The notes below the pieces were generated by a model. The model had not been told where the DNA came from, made no database searches, and was given only the letters and a program-made list of their open reading frames with translations. A stretch of DNA of 10,267 nucleotides from Gemmatimonadota bacterium (lineage in GTDB: Bacteria; Gemmatimonadota; Gemmatimonadetes; Gemmatimonadales; GWC2-71-9). This document shows positions 5,439-10,267 of the stretch, one piece after another. The stretch covers positions 1 to 10,267 of the forward strand of contig SMVY01000125.1 in NCBI GenBank assembly GCA_004357415.1, in the 5' to 3' direction. The translations under genes were made by a program, and so were the position numbers. The number at the start of each line of letters is the position of its first letter. Positions within the stretch are counted from its first letter, which is position 1.

Positions 5439-7465
5439 CTCCATCCGGGAGCCGAGCCCCGGCCACCCGGCGAGCCGCCGAGTTGCGCGACCAGATCCAG
5501 CGCGCCAATCGAGCCTACTACCTCGAAGACAACCCATCCATTTCCGACGCGGAATACGACCGGCTGTTCCGTGAACTCCAGCAGTTGGAACGGGACCAGC
5601 CACAACTTCGCACCCCCGACTCACCCACCCAGCGGGTGGGCGCGGCACCCGCGTCGGCCCTGACCAAGCACCGCCACCTCCAGCCGATGATGTCGTTGGC
5701 CAACGCCTTCGATACCGACGAACTCCGCGCCTGGCATGAACGCAACCTCCGGCTCATACCCAAGACCGCCGACAGCGCGTTCGTCACCGAGTTGAAGATC
5801 GACGGCGCGGCCGTCAATCTCACCTACACCAACGGTCGCCTGACTACCGGGGCCACCCGCGGCAACGGCATCATCGGCGAAGACGTCACCCCCAACCTTC
5901 GCACCATCCACGACGTGCCGCTGGTTCTGCCGGCGGACGACGTGCCGCCGCTGATGGAGATCCGGGGTGAGGTCTATTTCCCGCTCACCACCTTTGCCCG
6001 CGTCAACCGGTTGCGCGAGGCGCAAGGCGATCCGCCGTTCGCCAACCCAAGGAATTCCGCCGCGGGCAGCCTGCGGCAACTCGACAGCGCCGTGACCGGG
6101 AAACGCAGGCTGCGCCTGTTCGCCTTCCACATCGAAGTGCTGGAGGGACAGCGCCCGGTATCCAGCCAGTGGGACGCCCTCGAGCTGTTGAGCGCGTGGG
6201 GCTTCCAGGTGGAACGACACCGGGAGCGGCTGGCCACCCTCGATGACGTCATCGACCATATCCCGACGCTCGAGGCCCTCCTGCCCACCCTGCCGTTTCA
6301 AGCCGACGGCGTGGTGGTGAAACTGGATCGGCTGGATCTGTGGCCCGAACTGGGAGCCATCGGTGGGCGCGAGCCCCGCTGGGCGGTCGCCCGGAAGTTT
6401 GCCCCCGAGGTGGCCGTGACCCGGCTGCGGAACATCAAGATCAACGTCGGCCGGACCGGCGCCCTCAATCCCTACGCCGAGTTGGAACCGGTCGAATTGG
6501 GCGGTGTCACGATTTCCAACGCCACGCTACACAACGAACTGCTGATTGCCGAGAAGGACATCCGCATCGGCGATTGGGTGGAAGTGGTTCGGGCCGGCGA
6601 AGTCATCCCCCAGATCATCGGCCCCCTGCCCGACAAGCGGGACGGAACCGAAACGCCGTTCGAGCCCCCGGCGGCGTGCCCGGCGTGCGGCACCGCAGTA
6701 GAGCGGCCGCCCGACGAGATCATGCGCTACTGTCCCAACGTCGCCTGCCCCGGGAGAACTCTGGAGGCCATCGTCCACTTTGCCTCACGCGGGGCCATGG
6801 ACATTCGCGGCCTGGGGTACGAGCGAGTCCGGCAACTGCTAGACGCCGGACTCATCGAGGACGTCGCCGACCTGTACCACCTGACCGTCGACCAACTCCT
6901 ACCCCTCGAGCGGTTCGCCCGCCAGTCGGCCGAACAACTGGTCGCCGCCATCGACGCGTCGCGGTCGCAGCCGTTGTCGACGCTCCTGTTCGCCATTGGC
7001 ATCCGCCACGTGGGAACGATGGCGGCCCGGGTCCTCGCCCGGGAGTTCGTGACGCTCCAGCACCTGCAATCGGCGGGGGACGAAGCCCTGAGCGACGTCC
7101 CCGGCATCGGGCCTACCATCGCCGACGCGGTGACGAGTTTCTTTGCCCAGGAACGCAACCGGCGTCTGCTCGACCGGTTGCGGGAGGCGGGCCTCACCCT
7201 CGAGGAGCCGCAGGACGCGGGCGGAGAGGGGCCGTTGGCGGGGAGTATCTATATCGTGACCGGGACGCTGCCCACGTTGAGCCGGTCGGAGGCCGTGGCC
7301 CGAATCGAGGGCGCCGGCGGCAAAGTGACGGGGAGCGTGAGCAAGAAGACCACCACCGTGGTCGCGGGCGAGAGCCCCGGGAGCAAGCTCGACAAGGCCC
7401 GGACGCTCGGGATCGAGGTCATCGACGAAGACGAACTCTTGCGTCGCCTCGGCGCAGCCACCTAG
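5435..7465 (+). CDS. ligA: NAD-dependent DNA ligase LigA
   Basis: This essential replication and repair ligase seals 3'-OH/5'-phosphate nicks using NAD+. The 676-aa length is typical. Domain Ia has the NMN-binding pattern YYLEDNPSISDAEYD (28-42). The adenylation motif KIDG places the nucleophile at K121; MEIRGEVYFP and DGVVVK (K296) follow. An OB-fold comes after about residue 320. The four-cysteine zinc finger is complete: C415, C418, C433 and C438. A helix-hairpin-helix region includes DVPGIGPTIADAV near 553-565. A BRCT domain fills 599-676 (SIYIVTGTL ... GGKVTGSVSKKTT). Every domain and catalytic residue is intact. The GTG start at 5435 gives the usual N-terminal length and overlaps the GAF gene stop; a V4R gene starts 3 bp after the ligA stop. 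Core enzyme, accessory company: two sensor-domain genes flank it in the same probable operon. Confidence 0.98.
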   Translation: MTPSGSRAPATRRAAELRDQIQRANRAYYLEDNPSISDAEYDRLFRELQQLERDQPQLRTPDSPTQRVGAAPASALTKHRHLQPMMSLANAFDTDELRAWHERNLRLIPKTADSAFVTELKIDGAAVNLTYTNGRLTTGATRGNGIIGEDVTPNLRTIHDVPLVLPADDVPPLMEIRGEVYFPLTTFARVNRLREAQGDPPFANPRNSAAGSLRQLDSAVTGKRRLRLFAFHIEVLEGQRPVSSQWDALELLSAWGFQVERHRERLATLDDVIDHIPTLEALLPTLPFQADGVVVKLDRLDLWPELGAIGGREPRWAVARKFAPEVAVTRLRNIKINVGRTGALNPYAELEPVELGGVTISNATLHNELLIAEKDIRIGDWVEVVRAGEVIPQIIGPLPDKRDGTETPFEPPAACPACGTAVERPPDEIMRYCPNVACPGRTLEAIVHFASRGAMDIRGLGYERVRQLLDAGLIEDVADLYHLTVDQLLPLERFARQSAEQLVAAIDASRSQPLSTLLFAIGIRHVGTMAARVLAREFVTLQHLQSAGDEALSDVPGIGPTIADAVTSFFAQERNRRLLDRLREAGLTLEEPQDAGGEGPLAGSIYIVTGTLPTLSRSEAVARIEGAGGKVTGSVSKKTTTVVAGESPGSKLDKARTLGIEVIDEDELLRRLGAAT

Positions 7466-7468
7466 CTT

Positions 7469-8050
7469 GTGAGCACCAACCACCCAGAGCCCATGTCACA
7501 CACCGATTCGACGACCGCCACGACCTTCCTGGGGCTCAGCCCCAAAGCCCTGCACGTCCTCCGGTCGAGCCTGGAGCGCGACCACGGACTCTCAACGGCC
7601 GCCTACCTGCAAGAGGCGGGGTTTGCGGCCGGTGAGGACACGTTTCAGGCCTTCACCGAATGGCTCGAAGCCACCCGGCAGGTCAAACCAGAAGATCTCG
7701 ACGCGGAATTCCTGGGGGAGGTCGCTTCGGCGTTCTTCCAGGAACACGGCTGGGGTTCGATCGCCATCAATCCGCTCGCCGAGGGTATTCTGGCCATCGA
7801 TTCCACGGACTGGAGCGAGGCATCCCCCGATGCCGGCGCCCAGTATCCCAGTTGCCACCTGTCGAGCGGCCTGCTGGCCGATTTCTTCGGCCGGTTGGCC
7901 GGAGAAACGGTAGCAGTCATGGAGGTCGAGTGCCGCTCACGAGGGGACGACATGTGCCGCTTCCTGGTTGGATCGCCCGAGACGCTGGCCGATGTCTACC
8001 AACGGATGTCGGGAGGCCTCTCCTATCTCGAGGCCTCCCAGGCGTCCTAG
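7469..8050 (+). CDS. Stand-alone V4R (4-vinyl reductase) domain protein, putative small-molecule sensor
   Basis: The 193-aa protein has a helical N-terminal half (LSPKALHVLRSSLERDHG) and a V4R domain over roughly residues 85-185. V4R features include WGSIAINPLAEGILAID, the helix HLSSGLLADFFGRLAGE, and the closing VMEVECRSRGDDMCRF. V4R domains share the fold of the effector-binding part of XylR/DmpR/MopR regulators and of Bet3, and bind hydrophobic small molecules. C129, E152, C155 and C163 show the spacing (23, 3, 8) I recall for the MopR zinc ligands, so zinc binding is likely. No DNA-binding or enzymatic domain is attached. The start is uncertain: GTG at 7469, 3 bp after ligA, or ATG at 7493; neither has a strong SD. 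The stop overlaps the convergent DUF4097 gene in CTAG. Confidence 0.82.
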   Translation: MSTNHPEPMSHTDSTTATTFLGLSPKALHVLRSSLERDHGLSTAAYLQEAGFAAGEDTFQAFTEWLEATRQVKPEDLDAEFLGEVASAFFQEHGWGSIAINPLAEGILAIDSTDWSEASPDAGAQYPSCHLSSGLLADFFGRLAGETVAVMEVECRSRGDDMCRFLVGSPETLADVYQRMSGGLSYLEASQAS

Positions 8051-9126
8051 CCGGTGGTCAGGAGCCGGATCGAACCCGAGCCGGTCTCGATCTTTATCAG
8101 GCCCGAGCCATCCCCGATCTGCCCCTCGACGTGATCTCGGCTGTGGCGCCGGATCGTCATGGGGAAATCGGTCTCGATCGACCCGCTTCCCGTCTCCAAC
8201 TCGACCATGGCGTTGAGCCCGCTGGGCAAGCGAATCGTCACCCCACCGGAGCCGGTGTCCACGTCGATGTGTTCCGGCACTCGGTTCAGAGTCAACCGGA
8301 CACCCCCGCTCCCGGTATCCATCAACAGCCGATCCGCACCAACGTCGTCCAGCTCGATGCCGCCCGAGCCGGTGTCGATCCGAATCGTCTCGGCCGTGAG
8401 GTTGCCCCCGCGCACCCCACCGGATCCGGTGTCGATGTCGATGACATCGGAATCCACGTCGTAGACCTCGACCCCGCCGGATCCGGTATCCACCCGGAGC
8501 GTCCCGGTCATGCGGCGGACCTCCACTGAGCCAGAACCTACGTCCACATCCAGGCTGCCACGGATGTCACTCGCCGTCACCGGGGCCGAGTGAGTATCGA
8601 GCCGGATATCGCCGTCGAGATTGGTCGCTGCTATACTGCCGACTGCCAGATACACCCGAACCGTTTTTCCGCTGGGGATCCTGATGGTCAAGTCGGCCCA
8701 GGCCTCCAGTCCGCTGCCCCCGTCCGAAATGGTGACGTGGGACCCTCGGTTGCTGTTGTGATCCGAGAACGTGCCGTCGTCGCGCACCCGCAGTTTGGTG
8801 TGCTGGTTGGAGGACAGGAACGAGGCGACGACCCGGCTGCCGGGATACACCACACGGAGAGTATTGGCGTCGTCGATACGGCCGGTCTCGATCCGAAGCT
8901 GACCGGCATCGTCGCCGCCCCGTGACACATCGACGGTCACGTCTGAGCCCGGGCCGGCCTCGAGCACAACCCGGCCCGCCAAGTTGTAGATGGCCACATT
9001 ACTGCCGCTGACCGGGAACCGCTCCTGGGCGGCGGCCCCGGTGGGTATCAGCCCAAAAAGCAGGGCCGCGCCCGCTGTGGCGGCCTGAGTCGATGGTGCT
9101 ATCATCCGTCGAATGCCGAGGGGCAC
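8047..9126 (-). CDS. Secreted DUF4097-type beta-solenoid protein with TGSGG repeats
   Basis: The 359-aa protein has a signal peptide (TAGAALLFGLIPTGAAAQ, likely cleaved after A33) and belongs to the DUF4097/adhesin-like group of right-handed beta-solenoids. Its C-terminal half repeats the motif (D/E)TGSG(G/S)(V/I). The GSG units begin at residues 197, 215, 234, 253, 272, 292, 313 and 349, so most turns are 18-21 residues, with one double interval where the motif is degenerate. Earlier degenerate turns occur near 163 and 179. The GSG corner alternates with short beta strands such as VEVYDV and IRIDTG, as expected for a regular solenoid. It is probably periplasmic or surface-exposed; function unknown. 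The GTG start at 9126 is fixed by AAGGAG (9133-9138) 6 nt upstream; an ATG seven codons downstream would also keep the signal peptide. Confidence 0.88.
   Translation of the reverse strand: MPLGIRRMIAPSTQAATAGAALLFGLIPTGAAAQERFPVSGSNVAIYNLAGRVVLEAGPGSDVTVDVSRGGDDAGQLRIETGRIDDANTLRVVYPGSRVVASFLSSNQHTKLRVRDDGTFSDHNSNRGSHVTISDGGSGLEAWADLTIRIPSGKTVRVYLAVGSIAATNLDGDIRLDTHSAPVTASDIRGSLDVDVGSGSVEVRRMTGTLRVDTGSGGVEVYDVDSDVIDIDTGSGGVRGGNLTAETIRIDTGSGGIELDDVGADRLLMDTGSGGVRLTLNRVPEHIDVDTGSGGVTIRLPSGLNAMVELETGSGSIETDFPMTIRRHSRDHVEGQIGDGSGLIKIETGSGSIRLLTTG
8060..8550 (-). repeat. Degenerate tandem repeat of about 57 bp encoding TGSGG solenoid turns
   Basis: Inside the DUF4097 gene the plus strand repeats variants of CC-GA(G/T)CCGGT(G/A)TC every 54-63 bp, eight times, each encoding one TGSGG corner. 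Third-position differences between copies show that the repeat is kept at the protein level, not by recent DNA duplication. Confidence 0.7.
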
Positions 9127-9212
9127 TGGTAGCTCCTTGTGTGGGTTTTCCCGTTAGATAGGACGAACCCGTCCGGGGTTGCAACGACCCGGCCGTCACC
9201 GGAAACAACTCC
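9127..9212. promoter_or_regulatory. Divergent intergenic region between DUF4097 and amidohydrolase genes
   Basis: These 86 bp must hold both promoters. On the minus strand, TTGCAA (4/6 to a -35 box) is followed 18 nt later by TATCTA (3/6 to a -10), then the AAGGAG SD at 9133-9138, 6 nt from the GTG. For the plus strand I see no convincing -35/-10 pair and only a weak GGAA about 8 nt before the ATG. Promoter assignment is tentative; the SD is clear. Confidence 0.35.
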
Positions 9213-10267
9213 ATGCCCCATCGCCGGCTCCTCCCGCTGCTCCTGGCCACCCTCACACCCCCGCTCCTGGCCGCCCAGAACCAGGCGCCGGATCTCATCG
9301 TCCTCAACGCCGCCATCTACACCCTCGACAGTGCCCTGCCCAGGGCCCAGGCCCTGGCGATCAAGGACGGGCGCTTCATCCTGGTGGGCTCCAACGCCGA
9401 GGTGGACGCCATCGCCGGGCTCCAGACCGAGCGGTTGGAGGCGGCTGGCCGAGTAATCATCCCCGGCATGATCGACGCCCACGCCCATCTGCCCAACCTG
9501 GGACGCCTCCTGCGCACGGTTAACCTCAAGGGAACGACCTCCTATGAGGAAGTCATCGTCTTGGTGAAGCGCCGGGCGGAACAGCTTAAGACGGGGACCT
9601 GGATCGTGGGACGGGGCTGGGACCAGAACGATTGGGACAGCCGGGAATTCCCCACCCACCAAGCACTGTCCGCCGCGGTCCCCCGTAATCCCGTCTATCT
9701 CGAACGGGTGGACGGCCACGCTGCCCTGGCCAACGCCATGGCCCTGAACCTGGCCGGCGTGGATTGGCGCACCGAGGACCCCGATGGCGGCAAAATCATC
9801 CGGGACGCGGACGGCAAGCCCGCCGGCACCCTGATCGACGAGGCACGACTGCTGGTGGCGTCGGTCGTTCCACCGGTGTCCCGGCGGGAATTGGTGGCCC
9901 AGATCCAGGCCGGCATGCGGGAAGCCAACCGGTGGGGGCTGACCGGCATCCACGACGCCGGCGTCGGTGCGGATACCGTCGAGCTCTACGAGGAACTCGC
10001 CGCCCAGGGGCAACTGACCCTGCGCTACTACGCCATGGTCGAGGCCGGCTCCCCCGGGCTCCTCGAACTCCTGGGGCACGGGCCCCGCATCGCCATGGGC
10101 GACAACATGGTGTGGACTCGAGCCATCAAGGTATCCGCCGACGGCGCCATGGGGAGCCGGGGCGCAGCCCTCCTGCGTGACTATCATGACGACCCGGGCA
10201 ACCGGGGTCTCATGCTGGCGGACTACGACTCCGTTCTGACCGTTGCCCGGCTGGCCCTGGAGAACGG
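9213..10267 (+). CDS. Secreted YtcJ-like amidohydrolase (amidohydrolase family 3), C-terminus off window
   Basis: The open frame runs from ATG 9213 to the window end: 351 complete codons, about 60% of a typical YtcJ-like protein. Residues 1-21 look like a signal peptide (RRLLPLLLATLTPPLLAAQ, cleavage before Q22). The N-terminal beta-sandwich follows (APDLIVLNAAIYTLD ... AIKDGRFILVGS). The metal-binding motif PGMIDAHAHL places H90 and H92 in the metal centre. Further family marks are GRGWDQNDWD, LERVDGHAALANAMAL, GLTGIHDAG and IKVSADGAMGSRGAAL (K306, D310), the last being highly characteristic of this group. Such enzymes hydrolyse C-N bonds of amides, carbamates or cyclic ureas with metal ions; the substrate cannot be inferred. 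Export suggests a periplasmic peptide- or amide-processing role. It is divergent from the DUF4097 gene. The SD is weak (GGAA at 9201-9204). Confidence 0.92.
   Translation, partial: MPHRRLLPLLLATLTPPLLAAQNQAPDLIVLNAAIYTLDSALPRAQALAIKDGRFILVGSNAEVDAIAGLQTERLEAAGRVIIPGMIDAHAHLPNLGRLLRTVNLKGTTSYEEVIVLVKRRAEQLKTGTWIVGRGWDQNDWDSREFPTHQALSAAVPRNPVYLERVDGHAALANAMALNLAGVDWRTEDPDGGKIIRDADGKPAGTLIDEARLLVASVVPPVSRRELVAQIQAGMREANRWGLTGIHDAGVGADTVELYEELAAQGQLTLRYYAMVEAGSPGLLELLGHGPRIAMGDNMVWTRAIKVSADGAMGSRGAALLRDYHDDPGNRGLMLADYDSVLTVARLALEN

Noticed and set aside
6340..7635. 431-aa plus-strand frame inside and beyond ligA
   Set aside because: It is an alternate frame of ligA dominated by Arg, Gly and Pro. 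The ligA frame carries the zinc finger, HhH and BRCT motifs over the same bases.
9102..10187. 361-aa minus-strand frame opposite the amidohydrolase
   Set aside because: The plus strand has an uninterrupted amidohydrolase with signal peptide and metal motifs. The opposite frame shows no domain.
1..10267. CRISPR array, tRNA or rRNA, insertion sequence or prophage
   Set aside because: I found no regularly spaced identical repeats, no tRNA-like cloverleaf, no transposase or integrase frame and no phage genes. The repeats at 8060-8550 are protein-coding.

Overview
This is a high-GC bacterial chromosomal window, densely packed with genes on both strands. It carries nine genes I can support; the first and last run off the window edges. 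The mix suggests a Gemmatimonadota-like or related deep-branching Gram-negative soil or environmental bacterium: a Hanks-type kinase with a large extracytoplasmic TPR region, a DUF4097 solenoid protein, a secreted YtcJ-like amidohydrolase and exported proteins with '..AAQ' signal-peptide ends. This assignment rests on gene content recalled from those genomes, not on a marker gene, so it is tentative.

Layout. (1) Positions 1-3330, minus strand: deoA (pyrimidine-nucleoside phosphorylase), then a 71-aa single-pass membrane protein 2 bp further on, then, after a G-rich 60-bp gap, a transmembrane Ser/Thr kinase whose C-terminus leaves the window. The spacing suggests one operon. (2) 3337-4158, plus strand: an exported TPR protein resembling the RMD (regulator of microtubule dynamics) family. 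Its start codon is only 6 bp from that of deoA. (3) 4155-4511, minus strand: a YtxH-like membrane protein with an acidic head and a very basic tail, convergent with the TPR gene. (4) 4656-8050, plus strand: a tight three-gene unit of a GAF-domain protein, ligA (NAD-dependent DNA ligase; 4-bp GTGA overlap) and a stand-alone V4R-domain protein (3 bp after ligA). (5) 8047-9126, minus strand: a secreted DUF4097 repeat protein, convergent with the V4R gene. (6) 9213 to the edge, plus strand: a secreted amidohydrolase, divergent from DUF4097.

How the genes may work together. The most unusual arrangement is ligA between two small-molecule sensor domains (GAF and V4R), with coupling-type spacing on both sides. 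The V4R protein keeps a C-E-C-C spacing that matches the zinc tetrad I recall from phenol-sensing regulators. deoA salvages pyrimidine deoxynucleosides and the ligase seals DNA, but nothing in the sequence ties the two units together. I see no tRNA, rRNA, CRISPR array, IS element or phage signature. Intergenic DNA is minimal, and both convergent gene pairs overlap in a shared CTAG.
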